DNA from: a virus
Reading direction: 5' to 3' (one strand)
Length of the DNA stretch: 55,344 bases
Virus record (IMG/VR): IMGVR_UViG_3300046500_000118
Span: 1 to 55,344 of that record
Shown here in pieces: positions 6,661 through 14,497 of the stretch. The notes under the pieces were generated by a model. That model was not told the origin of the DNA, did not search any database, and saw only the letters and a list, made by a program, of their open reading frames with translations. The position numbers and the translations under genes are program-made. The stretch's first letter is position 1. Each line of letters starts with the position of its first letter.

Positions 6661-6736
6661 CTTTTGCCCGAAAACTTGAAATTGCGAGAACTTGAGTCTG
6701 TGAACCACTGACACCCACACCTACGGAGGTAATCCC
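6661..6736 (+). promoter_or_regulatory. Promoter/operator before the left small-gene block
   Basis: CTTGAAATTGCGA (6675-6687) matches the reverse operator at 12 of 13 positions. TTGAAA is followed after 17 bases by TGTGAA, a weak -10. CTTGAG is repeated nearby. GGAGGT sets the GTG start at 6737. Confidence 0.5.
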
Positions 6737-6994
6737 GTGACCATCTGCACCCGCTCTCTGGCCAACGTCCGTCCCCACATGCGCGGTAAGGGGCTGCTCG
6801 TGCTCCTGGAGCACTTCCGACGCAACCGGCAGGACTTCCGCAATGGCTGGGCGTTCGTGTTCACGCCGGGCCGTCGCAGGCCGCAAACGCGGCTCCTGCC
6901 CATCGTGCCGGTGGACGAGCCGAAGGCGCCGTACATGAGCACCTACCAGCACTACATCCACAACCCGGCCACGTGTGAGCTGGACCTGATCTGA
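6737..6994 (+). CDS. Hypothetical protein, 85 aa
   Basis: Starts at GTG 6737, seven bases after GGAGGT. A basic N-terminal half (MRGKGLLVLLEHFRRNRQ) is followed by a Pro-rich segment. No family recognised. It is followed by a strong hairpin at 7004-7042, so it may form a single-gene unit downstream of the controlled promoter. Confidence 0.6.
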   Translation: MTICTRSLANVRPHMRGKGLLVLLEHFRRNRQDFRNGWAFVFTPGRRRPQTRLLPIVPVDEPKAPYMSTYQHYIHNPATCELDLI

Positions 6995-7003
6995 CGCTCT
7001 CAG

Positions 7004-7042
7004 GGTTCCGTCGTGGCCACGCTGTGGCCACTGGCGGAATCC
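7004..7042 (+). terminator. Strong intercistronic hairpin
   Basis: GGTTCCG (7004-7010) pairs with CGGAATCC (7035-7042). Inside it, two copies of the palindrome GTGGCCAC (7013-7020, 7024-7031) pair with each other. There is no U-tract, so it may act in attenuation or RNA processing instead of termination. Confidence 0.5.
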
Positions 7043-7083
7043 GGTAAGCGTCCATGCAATGCCGGTGTACGTGAAAGGCCGAA

Positions 7084-7317
7084 ATGGCTCAGCACGTGAA
7101 TGCTCAGCTCCTCTTTGAGCACCTGAATAAGCGCACCACCCTCCAGCTCTGCGACGACTACAACGCCATGTCCGCGGGAGACGCGGACTGGCAGAAGTTC
7201 GCCGCCCGCATGGTCAGTGACCTGCTGTACCAGCGCAACGACACCGCGTGGTGGGAGTGGATGCTCGCAGGCAACCTCTTCGGCTCCGACCCGCACCCGT
7301 TCTTCGCCCCGAAGTAA
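7084..7317 (+). CDS. Hypothetical protein, 77 aa
   Basis: ATG 7084 follows AAAGG. The helical, Trp-rich product (TAWWEWMLAGNLFG) has no recognised domain. It sits alone between two hairpins, the second being the first conserved-loop element. Confidence 0.6.
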   Translation: MAQHVNAQLLFEHLNKRTTLQLCDDYNAMSAGDADWQKFAARMVSDLLYQRNDTAWWEWMLAGNLFGSDPHPFFAPK

Positions 7318-7330
7318 ACCCATAGGGAAC

Positions 7331-7357
7331 GGCCCGGACAGAGTAAGTGTCCGGGCC
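7331..7357 (+). ncRNA. Conserved-loop stem-loop, copy 1
   Basis: GGCCCGGAC, loop AGAGTAAGT (7340-7348), GTCCGGGCC, then TTTCTC. Five such elements occur only in the 7-16 kb plus-strand block, always between genes and in the sense orientation. Loop sequence and length are invariant while the stem varies by compensatory changes. It may be a terminator, a processing signal or a protein-binding RNA. Confidence 0.7.
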
Positions 7358-7383
7358 TTTCTCATCCCTGAGAAAGGCTCACC

Positions 7384-7911
7384 ATGGAACTGTCGTACAA
7401 CGAGATGTCGTGGCATCAGCAGCAGGCTTGGAAGCGCGGTGCAGCCGCGATCATCAGCGGCAAGCCGGAAGTGCAGCACGGCTACCGAAACTGTGACTGC
7501 TGCTCGTCGCTGGAGATTGGGCCGTTGGACGACGAGCCGTTCAAGTGCGACGGCTGCGAGAACGACGACTGCAACCCGGCCGAAACGGAGCACTGCTTCA
7601 CCGGCAACTGCGACGGGTCCGGATGTGGCTACTACGGGGCCTGTCACCTGCGGTGGGACTACGAGGCCGAGTTCGTTTACGAGCCCGAGGACCGGCCCGG
7701 CCTGAAATTCGAGATCGCCGCCATGGGTGGCGGCACGGTCGGTGAGGCGTACGCGGACAACGGTTGGTGGTACCGCGTGCTGCGCGACGACGAGCCGTTC
7801 TACGCGGGCAACGACCTGCGGTCGGGTGGCATCCCGCAGACGCACGAGGAGATGGCCCGAGTCCTCGTGGACTGCCTTGAGGCCGCTCACGTCGTCCCCG
7901 AGCTGGTCTGA
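7384..7911 (+). CDS. Cys-rich hypothetical protein, 175 aa
   Basis: ATG 7384 after GAAAGG. Residues 35-80 hold about a dozen cysteines (CDCCSS, CDGCENDDC, CFTGNCDGSGCGYYGAC), suggesting two or three zinc sites. The C-terminal 90 residues form a mixed alpha/beta region (EFEIAAMGGG and GIPQTHEEMARVLVDCLE). No known family is recognised. A hairpin with a 10-bp stem follows. Confidence 0.65.
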   Translation: MELSYNEMSWHQQQAWKRGAAAIISGKPEVQHGYRNCDCCSSLEIGPLDDEPFKCDGCENDDCNPAETEHCFTGNCDGSGCGYYGACHLRWDYEAEFVYEPEDRPGLKFEIAAMGGGTVGEAYADNGWWYRVLRDDEPFYAGNDLRSGGIPQTHEEMARVLVDCLEAAHVVPELV

Positions 7912-7931
7912 GCACACCTGGATTGGGTGAG

Positions 7932-7955
7932 GCACCTCGGCCGGCGCCGAGGTGC
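7932..7955 (+). terminator. Hairpin after the Cys-rich gene
   Basis: GCACCTCGGC (7932-7941), loop CGGC, GCCGAGGTGC (7946-7955): a perfect 10-bp stem without a clear U-tract. Confidence 0.5.
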
Positions 7956-8009
7956 AGCCCCCTGTCTGTGTGTACTCACAGGCCCGTAATTCGTCGGAGG
8001 GAACTCCCA

Positions 8010-8204
8010 ATGCTCAAGTGGTTCGACAGTCCGCGCCTGCACAACGTGTCGATCGGTCCTGCGATCCGCAAGTGGAGTCAGCCGCACATTCCCGGCCGGT
8101 ATCGCGTGACTGAGCCCGTAGGGGGCTCGCTCACCGGCTCTCGCTCGCTCTCGCGTCGCGGAGCTATCCGCACCTTCCAGCACTACGCCAAGAAGGGTTT
8201 CTGA
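8010..8204 (+). CDS. Small basic hypothetical protein, 64 aa
   Basis: Start ATG 8010 is chosen for the strong GGAGGGAA nine bases upstream. The product is basic and Ser/Arg-rich (TGSRSLSRRGAIRTF). Its TGA overlaps the next ATG (TGATG). It begins a five-gene overlapping cluster to 9543. Confidence 0.55.
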   Translation: MLKWFDSPRLHNVSIGPAIRKWSQPHIPGRYRVTEPVGGSLTGSRSLSRRGAIRTFQHYAKKGF

Positions 8205-8641
8205 TGTTCGACTACAGCCCTGCCGATGACAACAGCGATCGCGCTTACGTCGACTCCATGCTCTACAGCGACCAGACGGCCGACGACTTCACGCCCTACG
8301 GCGCGAACGGCTGGGGCAGGTCGGTATACATCGTCGCCTCTCAGCTCAACGGCAAGGAGACGGACGTTTACGAGGGAGGTGACTACGACAAAGCCGAGCA
8401 GATGGCTATCTCCGCTTTCGAGCGTTCCCACCGTAAGGCGTACGTGACCATCTACCTGGATGGTGGCAGTTGGCGGGACGTGAAGGCATACCCCAAGCAC
8501 CTCGCCCCGGATGCAAAGCCCGTAGTGACGGATGCCGGTGGGTGCCTGCACCCCCAGTGCGGAGAGATTCACCCGCTCTCCTGCTACTGCCGTTATGACA
8601 TGACCGCGGAAGAGATCGAGCGTTGGAAGGCGTACGCATGA
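8204..8641 (+). CDS. Hypothetical protein with C-terminal Cys cluster, 145 aa
   Basis: Coupled to the previous gene by TGATG. An acidic N-terminus is followed by a beta-rich middle (SVYIVASQLNGKETDVYEGG) and a short zinc-like cluster (CLHPQCGEIHPLSCYC). No family recognised. Confidence 0.6.
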   Translation: MFDYSPADDNSDRAYVDSMLYSDQTADDFTPYGANGWGRSVYIVASQLNGKETDVYEGGDYDKAEQMAISAFERSHRKAYVTIYLDGGSWRDVKAYPKHLAPDAKPVVTDAGGCLHPQCGEIHPLSCYCRYDMTAEEIERWKAYA

Positions 8642-8871
8642 GCGACGAGAAGACCTACACCCACGACCAGGTGAGCGAAGCCGCGAATGCGGCGGCCGAC
8701 CTGATCATTCAGGAGATCGAGTGTGACGACGAGTGGGAAGACCTGCTCAACCTGATGGTGAACGCGACCCTGACCGTTCTCACCACGGAGATGGGCGCTG
8801 ACCTCGAAGAGGTCGTGGAGGAGAACTACGGCCAGTCGTTGGACGAGTTCAAGGACGAGAGAGGTTTCTAG
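8638..8871 (+). CDS. Acidic hypothetical protein, 77 aa
   Basis: ATG 8638 overlaps the previous stop as ATGA. The product is strongly acidic and helical (IQEIECDDEWEDLLNLM). Small acidic phage proteins often bind host proteins or mimic DNA, but there is no direct evidence here. Confidence 0.6.
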   Translation: MSDEKTYTHDQVSEAANAAADLIIQEIECDDEWEDLLNLMVNATLTVLTTEMGADLEEVVEENYGQSLDEFKDERGF

Positions 8872-9089
8872 TGCCCATCCAAACGAAATGGGGCAGCACT
8901 GCCCAGACGAAATGGGACCTGATCACCGAAGCCGAAAAGGCGGATCTGGAGAAGATCCCGTTCGGCCACAGGTGCACCGGGTGCGGCGAATTGCTGGTCA
9001 CGGAGGCCAACTTCGCCAAGCACTTTTTCGTGCCCGATCCGCGGTACAAGAACATCGGGTATTGCCCGATCAAGGAAGGATTGATCTGA
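8871..9089 (+). CDS. Small zinc-binding-like protein, 72 aa
   Basis: GTG 8871 overlaps the previous stop (TAGTG). It contains CTGCGELL and a later cysteine in GYCPIKEG, plus a histidine, consistent with a degenerate zinc ribbon. No named family. Confidence 0.55.
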   Translation: MPIQTKWGSTAQTKWDLITEAEKADLEKIPFGHRCTGCGELLVTEANFAKHFFVPDPRYKNIGYCPIKEGLI

Positions 9090-9090
9090 G

Positions 9091-9543
9091 ATGAGCGAGT
9101 GGACCGTTAAGTACGACGGGCTTTCGAAGTACGGCCAGGAGAACACGCCGGACTACCGCGGATACGTGGTCCGAGTAAGCGACGGTGAGCCTGCAATTTG
9201 GTTCGCCTACGCCTACGACCAGGAGGACCAGCACACCTACTGGATCGGTAAGAGCGACACCGAGGCCGGCGCCCGCCAGCTCCTGGAACGGCTCGTAGCG
9301 GACGGCTGGCTCTGCGAGATATTCGTGAACGGTACCCAAGGCCACTGCACGGACCGGGCCGTGATGGTGAAGCACACGTGGTATGAGCGCAAGGCCGAGC
9401 GGCTGCGCACGCTGCTGTGTGAGCGGCACGGCCACGTGTTCGATGACTGGTCGCAGATGACGATCCGCGAGTACGTCAACACCTACAACGGTCTCGAACA
9501 GGACGCGCCGATCCTCGGTGACCGGATAGCACCGCAGAAGTAA
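9091..9543 (+). CDS. Hypothetical protein, 150 aa
   Basis: ATG 9091 lies one base after the previous stop. The N-terminal part is beta-rich and aromatic (GYVVRVSDGEPAIWFAYAYD) and the C-terminus helical. No recognised domain. It is the last gene before conserved-loop hairpin 2. Confidence 0.6.
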   Translation: MSEWTVKYDGLSKYGQENTPDYRGYVVRVSDGEPAIWFAYAYDQEDQHTYWIGKSDTEAGARQLLERLVADGWLCEIFVNGTQGHCTDRAVMVKHTWYERKAERLRTLLCERHGHVFDDWSQMTIREYVNTYNGLEQDAPILGDRIAPQK

Positions 9544-9564
9544 CGACGAGCGCGTTTGTCGAGA

Positions 9565-9591
9565 GGCCCGGACAGAGTAAGTGTCCGGGCC
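9565..9591 (+). ncRNA. Conserved-loop stem-loop, copy 2
   Basis: GGCCCGGAC, AGAGTAAGT (9574-9582), GTCCGGGCC, then TTTTCC. The arms are identical to copies 1 and 3, flanked by an extra A-T pair. Confidence 0.7.
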
Positions 9592-9640
9592 TTTTCCATG
9601 GGCGCTCGCCCAACTCCCCGAATTCAACGAAGGGTTCACC

Positions 9641-9958
9641 ATGCGCAAGTTCCTGCCTGCCGTCGTCCGTAACAAGCTCGCGCGTAAGCCGCGCACGATG
9701 ATCGGTTGGACGGCTGGGGACGGGATTGGCCTGACCGACACCCACCCCGCCTTCAATGCGGCCGAGCGCGTGAAGCTCGCGCTCACCATCTACGCCGGGC
9801 AGCACGACGCGGGCGAACCGCTGGAGACGGTTGCCAGCGACTTCCTTGCCGACCTATTCCACCTGCTGACGGTCGAGGGCGAGGACCCCGCGCACATCGT
9901 CAGCCGCGCGGAGCTGCACTTCGAAGCCGAGTACAACGCCGAGCCCGTTTTCGTCTGA
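9641..9958 (+). CDS. Hypothetical protein, 105 aa
   Basis: The start is set at ATG 9641, preceded by GAAGG; an upstream in-frame GTG would run through the hairpin. The basic N-terminus (RKFLPAVVRNKLARKPR) leads to a helical body (SDFLADLFHLLTVEGED). The function is unknown. Confidence 0.6.
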   Translation: MRKFLPAVVRNKLARKPRTMIGWTAGDGIGLTDTHPAFNAAERVKLALTIYAGQHDAGEPLETVASDFLADLFHLLTVEGEDPAHIVSRAELHFEAEYNAEPVFV

Positions 9959-9970
9959 GGAGAAACGACC

Positions 9971-10309
9971 ATGACTGTCTGCCTCGAAAAGATCTCCATC
10001 GGCATGGCCGGTTGCTGGCTCGATGGTCACTTCGGCTGGCACAACGCCTATCGAGTCGTACTGAAGGCCGAGGAGTTCGGGTTCGTCGTCCCGGAGGAGT
10101 ACCGGGACGTGATGGACAACTACTGCACGAACGGAAACTCCACGCTCTTCAACGAGACCGATGAGCAGTGGGAGGCCATTCACGGTCAGGGCGAACTTTC
10201 CGACCAGGCCACGGAATACCTTCAGGAGCGGGCTCCTAAGGATTACGCGTTCGTCTGGGACATGGGTGAGTTCCTGCTCATGACCGAGGAAGAGGCGTCC
10301 TACGTCTGA
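9971..10309 (+). CDS. Acidic hypothetical protein, 112 aa
   Basis: ATG 9971 follows GAGGAGA. Acidic and aromatic, with MAGCWLDGHFGWHNAYR near the N-terminus. No known domain. A hairpin with a GAAA loop follows. Confidence 0.6.
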   Translation: MTVCLEKISIGMAGCWLDGHFGWHNAYRVVLKAEEFGFVVPEEYRDVMDNYCTNGNSTLFNETDEQWEAIHGQGELSDQATEYLQERAPKDYAFVWDMGEFLLMTEEEASYV

Positions 10310-10323
10310 GCGGTTCCTGTTTG

Positions 10324-10353
10324 GTGGCGGCCGGGAAACCGGCCGTTCGCCAC
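10324..10353 (+). terminator. GAAA-capped hairpin
   Basis: GTGGC+GGCCGG (10324-10334), loop GAAA, CCGGCC (10339-10344), then GCCAC (10349-10353). A GNRA tetraloop on a two-part stem with no U-tract; intercistronic RNA structure of unknown role. Confidence 0.5.
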
Positions 10354-10378
10354 GGGTAACCGACAGAGAGGAAATGAC

Positions 10379-10885
10379 ATGTCCCGCAAGTACCCCAAGA
10401 AGGTTCGCAACGAGTTCAAGCGCAAGCTCAAGGCGGCCGATGCGTTCGTGGAGACGTGGACGAATTCCGGCTTGGCCGATTCCCTGATCGTGGATTACGA
10501 CTGCACGCTTGGGTGCGAAGAGGCCAACACCTATTCGGGCCTCATGCGTGCCTTCGGCTACGTCAATCACGCGGAAAGCATCATCGCGGACCATGGCGAG
10601 GACTGCGATCACCCGCACGCCCACGACTTCCGAGGTGTCTACACGTTCTCCTTCGACTCCCGGCTGATCGAAAGCGACGGCTGGACCATCGTCATGGACG
10701 GAAAGAACGGATTGGACGCCGAAACCAAGGCGAGGGACTTCATTGCGGATGCCCTTCGAAAGGCCCACAGAAAGTTCTTCGGGGCGTGGACGGACATTGA
10801 CCTGATCGACGTGGAGAGCGGCGTTCCCAGCTGCATGGCCCTGTACTCGTGGACCGACGCGCGCGGTTACGTGAAGGAGAAGTAA
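10379..10885 (+). CDS. Hypothetical protein, 168 aa
   Basis: ATG 10379 after GAGAGGAAA. A basic N-terminus (KYPKKVRNEFKRKLKAAD) is followed by a region with paired acidic/His clusters (DHGEDCDHPHAHD) that could hold a metal. No family recognised. The stop overlaps the next ATG (TAATG). Confidence 0.6.
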   Translation: MSRKYPKKVRNEFKRKLKAADAFVETWTNSGLADSLIVDYDCTLGCEEANTYSGLMRAFGYVNHAESIIADHGEDCDHPHAHDFRGVYTFSFDSRLIESDGWTIVMDGKNGLDAETKARDFIADALRKAHRKFFGAWTDIDLIDVESGVPSCMALYSWTDARGYVKEK

Positions 10886-11187
10886 TGGAATTTCAGCTTG
10901 GATACGGCACTGCCCACCTGTTCGCGGATGCCGTGGCCGCTTTCATACGCGGCAAGGCTGACACGGTGTGGCTGAACGAGCAGCGCGAGGAGTGGAACGA
11001 GCTGTGGGTCACCTTCCGTGATGCCGACACGGCTTCGGTGACGGTCTCCCGCGAGGCCGGCCGCCTCATGTTCTGGGTCTGGGGCGCTGCTTGGGCCTGG
11101 CGTGACCAGCACACCCGGAACCTGGTGAAGGCCGAACTTCGCCCGCAGTGGCAGACGCAGGTACGGCACCACGCCCTCACTCACTAA
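10885..11187 (+). CDS. Hypothetical protein, 100 aa
   Basis: The start ATG 10885 overlaps the previous stop. The Trp-rich product (MFWVWGAAWAWRDQ) has no transmembrane run long enough for a clear membrane call. Unknown function, last gene before hairpin 3. Confidence 0.55.
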   Translation: MEFQLGYGTAHLFADAVAAFIRGKADTVWLNEQREEWNELWVTFRDADTASVTVSREAGRLMFWVWGAAWAWRDQHTRNLVKAELRPQWQTQVRHHALTH

Positions 11188-11208
11188 TCGCTAGCCGCTT
11201 TGCCGAGA

Positions 11209-11235
11209 GGCCCGGACAGAGTAAGTGTCCGGGCC
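11209..11235 (+). ncRNA. Conserved-loop stem-loop, copy 3
   Basis: GGCCCGGAC, AGAGTAAGT (11218-11226), GTCCGGGCC, then TTTTCC. The similarity to copy 2 extends into the flanks (GAGA before, TTTTCCATGG after). Confidence 0.7.
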
Positions 11236-11266
11236 TTTTCCATGGCCGCTGGAGTAAAGGAGAAGC

Positions 11267-11527
11267 ATGGACGCGCCAGTTATGAACATCAGCTTCAAGG
11301 AGTACCCCGAGCCGAAGCGGTGGACTTCGGACGGTGGGCGGCTCCATTGGGTCGCTTACGGGGATGTCGTGGTGACGTGCTCGGAGCACGGCGAGGTGGG
11401 ACGGACTCTCGCAACGTCCAGCCTCGCCAAGGAATACCCCTGGTACGAGGGGAACGCCGTGCTGGCACAGGACAACCACATGTGGTTTTCGCACGGAATA
11501 GCCCAGGGCCATCACCGCCGTGACTGA
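11267..11527 (+). CDS. Hypothetical protein, 86 aa
   Basis: ATG 11267 after AAAGGAG. A predicted small beta-rich domain (RLHWVAYGDVVVTCSEHGEV) with a single CSEH motif. It overlaps the next gene by 8 bases. No family recognised. Confidence 0.6.
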   Translation: MDAPVMNISFKEYPEPKRWTSDGGRLHWVAYGDVVVTCSEHGEVGRTLATSSLAKEYPWYEGNAVLAQDNHMWFSHGIAQGHHRRD

Positions 11528-11855
11528 GCCCGACCCGGAGTTGGTCCGGGAATTCATGGTCATCTCTCGACTGAGAGAGCCGGGCGACGTGCGAGAGGTG
11601 ACGCCGCCTGAAGTCCGCTTCTTCAAGACCTATTACCCGGCCCACGTGAAGCGCGAGGCCGAAGAGGCTGCTCGTAGAGCCGAGTCGGAGCGGAGAGCGG
11701 CGGAGTCTCGTGAATCCTCCCGCAAGCGCGAGGCCCACAAAAAGCTCATGCGCGACATGCGCGAGTGGGGTCCTGAGAACGGCTATTTCGTCGGCACGCG
11801 GGGCCGTATCCCGCGAAAGGTCATCGAGGCATACAGAGAGGCAAAGGGACTGTGA
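11520..11855 (+). CDS. Lsr2-type DNA-binding domain protein
   Basis: 111 residues, start GTG 11520. After a long charged helix (EEAARRAESERRAAESRESS) the C-terminus reads MREWGPENGYFVGTRGRIP followed by a helix ending in IEAYREA. That matches the Lsr2 DNA-binding domain, where an RGR loop enters the AT-rich minor groove. Lsr2 is the actinobacterial H-NS analogue and silences foreign DNA. The N-terminal Lsr2 oligomerisation domain is replaced by a coiled coil. It may compete with host Lsr2 or manage phage silencing; role inferred, domain fairly clear. Confidence 0.7.
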   Translation: MTEPDPELVREFMVISRLREPGDVREVTPPEVRFFKTYYPAHVKREAEEAARRAESERRAAESRESSRKREAHKKLMRDMREWGPENGYFVGTRGRIPRKVIEAYREAKGL

Positions 11856-12196
11856 ATCACACTCATATGGCCGCGGGGATCGTCCCCGAGGAACTTTCCA
11901 ACTTGAGCGTGACCATCTCGTGGACGCCGGGCAAGACCCGCTATGCGGTCACGTTCTTCGGCGGAGACGGCAAGGCCATGGAAGGTCATGACTACTACGC
12001 CACCGCGAAAGAGCCTTTCGAGATCAATCCCAAGGAAGGGGATCTCGATATGCGCGTCTACGAAGCGATGCTGAACGTATACAACCCCCCGGCCAAGTTC
12101 GTCCAAATGCTCTCTGGATTCGGGCTCTTCAAGTGGTTCAGCCCGGCCGGTATGACCAGCAAGGCCCGTGCGGCGTACGAAGGCATTGACAAGTGA
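11852..12196 (+). CDS. Hypothetical protein, 114 aa
   Basis: GTG 11852 overlaps the Lsr2-like gene stop (GTGA). The N-terminal half is beta-rich (NLSVTISWTPGKTRYAVTFF) and the C-terminal half helical. Unknown, but translationally coupled to the Lsr2-domain gene. Confidence 0.6.
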   Translation: MNHTHMAAGIVPEELSNLSVTISWTPGKTRYAVTFFGGDGKAMEGHDYYATAKEPFEINPKEGDLDMRVYEAMLNVYNPPAKFVQMLSGFGLFKWFSPAGMTSKARAAYEGIDK

Positions 12197-12441
12197 GCCT
12201 GATGAAGCGATTCGGAATGGACCTTGACGAGCTGGGTGAGAAGGCCGCTAAGGCGGCCTGGCTCGACACTCCCGCGGAACGGCTCCGCGCCCTTACTGCG
12301 GTCTTTCAGGAATGCGGGGAGCGAGCCAACGCATACCACGATTCGATGTTCGCGGCTCGTCAGTTGGTCAAGGGGGCTGTGCTCGACTTCCGCATTGAGC
12401 GCACGGAAATGAACTGGGACAAGGAGTTTCACGGTGTCTGA
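12193..12441 (+). CDS. Hypothetical protein, 82 aa
   Basis: GTG 12193 overlaps the previous stop by GTGA. A helical, charged product (ERLRALTAVFQECGERANAY). No domain recognised. Confidence 0.6.
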   Translation: MSLMKRFGMDLDELGEKAAKAAWLDTPAERLRALTAVFQECGERANAYHDSMFAARQLVKGAVLDFRIERTEMNWDKEFHGV

Positions 12442-12820
12442 GAAGGTCACGCAGCAGGACACGCACGACCACGTTTTCGGTGTCGGCGCCTACACCTACT
12501 CGTGGTGGGAGGGCCGTGCACGGGCTTGGAAGTGGGCGTGGGACGGCATGGGAGATGTCCCGGACGGCTGGGCGTATGTGCTCAAGGCCGAGAATCCGAG
12601 CGCCGAGGGCTCGGTTGAGCGAGTGGTGAACCACTGGGCGCTGATCGGCGCCATGAACGCCATAGCGCACCCCCACGAGCCGTGGGGAGTGGACGCCGGC
12701 CCCGCGGCCATGCGGGAGTGCCGGGCCTTCCTGTTCGACCCGGACCAGGCCGACTTTGACGCGAGCACGGCGGATTGCGTGCTCCAGGTCGCTGCGTTCG
12801 GTGAAGTCGTCTACGGCTAA
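12434..12820 (+). CDS. Hypothetical protein, 128 aa
   Basis: GTG 12434, overlapping the previous gene by 8 bases. Many aromatics near the N-terminus (YTYSWWEGRARAWKWAW). No known family. It ends the overlapping cluster 11267-12820 before hairpin 4. Confidence 0.6.
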   Translation: MSEKVTQQDTHDHVFGVGAYTYSWWEGRARAWKWAWDGMGDVPDGWAYVLKAENPSAEGSVERVVNHWALIGAMNAIAHPHEPWGVDAGPAAMRECRAFLFDPDQADFDASTADCVLQVAAFGEVVYG

Positions 12821-12840
12821 CAGCGAGGGGCTTTAGTGAA

Positions 12841-12867
12841 GGCCGGGAAAGAGTAAGTTTCCCGGCC
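12841..12867 (+). ncRNA. Conserved-loop stem-loop, copy 4 (compensatory stem)
   Basis: GGCCGGGAA, AGAGTAAGT (12850-12858), TTCCCGGCC, then TTTGCC. Relative to copies 1-3, three stem positions changed on both arms so that pairing is kept, while all nine loop bases are unchanged. This is direct covariation support for the structure. Confidence 0.75.
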
Positions 12868-12940
12868 TTTGCCACGGACTCTCGCTGAGACCGAAAGTAC
12901 AACCCGAGGTCAAAAATGGAACGCACGAAAGGGTTATCAG

Positions 12941-13129
12941 ATGGCTCGCAAGGTGGTTGAGACGATCACGTGCGACGGATGCAAGAAGAAGGGGATCGAC
13001 GCTCCGGGAACCGTGAGCCTGACGATCATGGGCGATCAGTACGACCTGTGCGACGAGCACGGCAACAAGTTCAGGACTCTGCTGGCTGAGGCCCTGGGAG
13101 ACACCGGCAACGCGGCGCTGAGCGCCTAA
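12941..13129 (+). CDS. Small protein resembling the Lsr2 N-terminal fold, with Cys pairs
   Basis: 62 residues, ATG 12941 after GAAAGGG. The pattern MARKVVETITCDGC, then TVSLTIMGDQYDLC, then a helix (KFRTLLAEALG) follows the beta-beta-helix layout of the Lsr2 dimerisation domain, but adds CDGC and CDEH, which could bind zinc. Similarity to Lsr2 is my visual judgement only. It may equally be an unrelated zinc ribbon. Confidence 0.45.
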   Translation: MARKVVETITCDGCKKKGIDAPGTVSLTIMGDQYDLCDEHGNKFRTLLAEALGDTGNAALSA

Positions 13130-13148
13130 TCAAGGGGAGGATCAGGAA

Positions 13149-14489
13149 GTGTCGACGTTCGAGCAGATGTCATTTGGGCCTATGGGCGAGGCTGTGAAGG
13201 CTGCTATGCCTACGAGCGAGGCGGACCCCATCGGAGTCTGGGCTGCCGGTCTGGCAATGTATTCCTCAGCAATTAGCCGTACCGTACGACTCGACAACCG
13301 CAGGCCGGTCGTAGTCTGGACTGTGCTTGCCGGCCGCTCGGCCATCGGTCGTAAGGGTTACGCGTACAACACGGCCAATGCCGTGCTCGGCAAGACTCTC
13401 GGCGGCTTCATGCGCACGCGGAAGCGTGACGGAGTCTCGTCCGGCCCGTCCCTCGTTGACATGCTCTCGAAGATGGAGCTGGATACGGTGGGAGAAGAGG
13501 GCGGAATAGACGGTCGCACGATCATCGTTGAGGAGGAATGGGCCTCGGTACTCAAGGTCCAGAAGCGGTGCTCCAAGTTCAGCACCCTTTTCCGTACGGC
13601 CTGGGATGGAAAGCCGATCTCGAACAGGACAAAGAAGGACGGATTGCAGTCGGTTGCTCAGCCGCTTCTGGGGTTTCACGCCCACATCACTCCGGGTGAA
13701 TGGGCGAAGTATGTGAGTAGCAGCGAGGCTCTGGGAGGCTCGTACAACAGGCTTTTGCCGGTGCTGGTCGAGCGTTCGAAGATGCTCCCGTACAACAGCA
13801 AGCCTGTAGTCCCGGACACCAAGCCGCTTCAGGCGGCCTTCGAGTGGGCCACCGAGGAAGCCCGCGTCATGCGCTTCACTCAGGAGGCTGGAGAGCGGTA
13901 CGACGAGATCCGGGCCATCGTTGAGGATCGCATGGCGGAGATGCCCGAGCTGCTGTCGTCGTACATGGAGCGGGCGGCGGAGCAGGTACAGCGCATCTCG
14001 GCTGTCCTGGCTTCCACGGAGATGACGGAAGAGATCAGCACCGCGGCTGTTGAGGCGGCGTGGGCGTTCGTCTCCTTCTCCATGGCCAGTGTCGAGAAGC
14101 TGGTGAAGGACGCGGCATCGGACAGCGGTCCGAAGTCCTTGCAGGCGCCTGAGGACATGATCCGCGACGTGCTCAAGCGGTACGGCGGCGAGGCCCAGTC
14201 GTCGGCTTTGCTGCGAGCCCTGTGGGGCCGGATGAACGCGGCCGGCATCAAAGAGACGGTCGAGACCATGGATGACGTGGAGATGGTCAAGGAGAAGTCA
14301 CCGGGGCGAGGAGCCCCGAAGACGATCTATCGCCTGACCAGTGAACAGGACCAGGACGAGGACGAGCAGAAGCACGCCAAGCCCACGTTGAAGGTGCTCA
14401 ACGGGGAGCGACTGAGCCAGGCCGCGAAGCCGAAGCGGCAGCCCGCGGCGGCCAACGTGAACCCGTTCATGGCTGCTCTGGACCTGTAG
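13149..14489 (+). CDS. DUF3987-like P-loop-related replication protein
   Basis: 446 residues, GTG 13149 after GGGGAGG. An N-terminal helical segment (DPIGVWAAGLAMYSSAIS) precedes a degenerate nucleotide-binding loop (VLAGRSAIGRKGYA) and an acidic strand-end (RTIIVEEEWASVL). This is the layout of DUF3987 proteins, often paired with primase-polymerases on mobile elements. The C-terminal 100 residues hold a winged-helix-like segment (MIRDVLKRYGGEAQ). The first lysine of a classic Walker A is not obvious, so ATPase activity is uncertain. It is the largest protein of the left block. Confidence 0.5.
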   Translation: MSTFEQMSFGPMGEAVKAAMPTSEADPIGVWAAGLAMYSSAISRTVRLDNRRPVVVWTVLAGRSAIGRKGYAYNTANAVLGKTLGGFMRTRKRDGVSSGPSLVDMLSKMELDTVGEEGGIDGRTIIVEEEWASVLKVQKRCSKFSTLFRTAWDGKPISNRTKKDGLQSVAQPLLGFHAHITPGEWAKYVSSSEALGGSYNRLLPVLVERSKMLPYNSKPVVPDTKPLQAAFEWATEEARVMRFTQEAGERYDEIRAIVEDRMAEMPELLSSYMERAAEQVQRISAVLASTEMTEEISTAAVEAAWAFVSFSMASVEKLVKDAASDSGPKSLQAPEDMIRDVLKRYGGEAQSSALLRALWGRMNAAGIKETVETMDDVEMVKEKSPGRGAPKTIYRLTSEQDQDEDEQKHAKPTLKVLNGERLSQAAKPKRQPAAANVNPFMAALDL

Positions 14490-14497
14490 GAAGGGAT

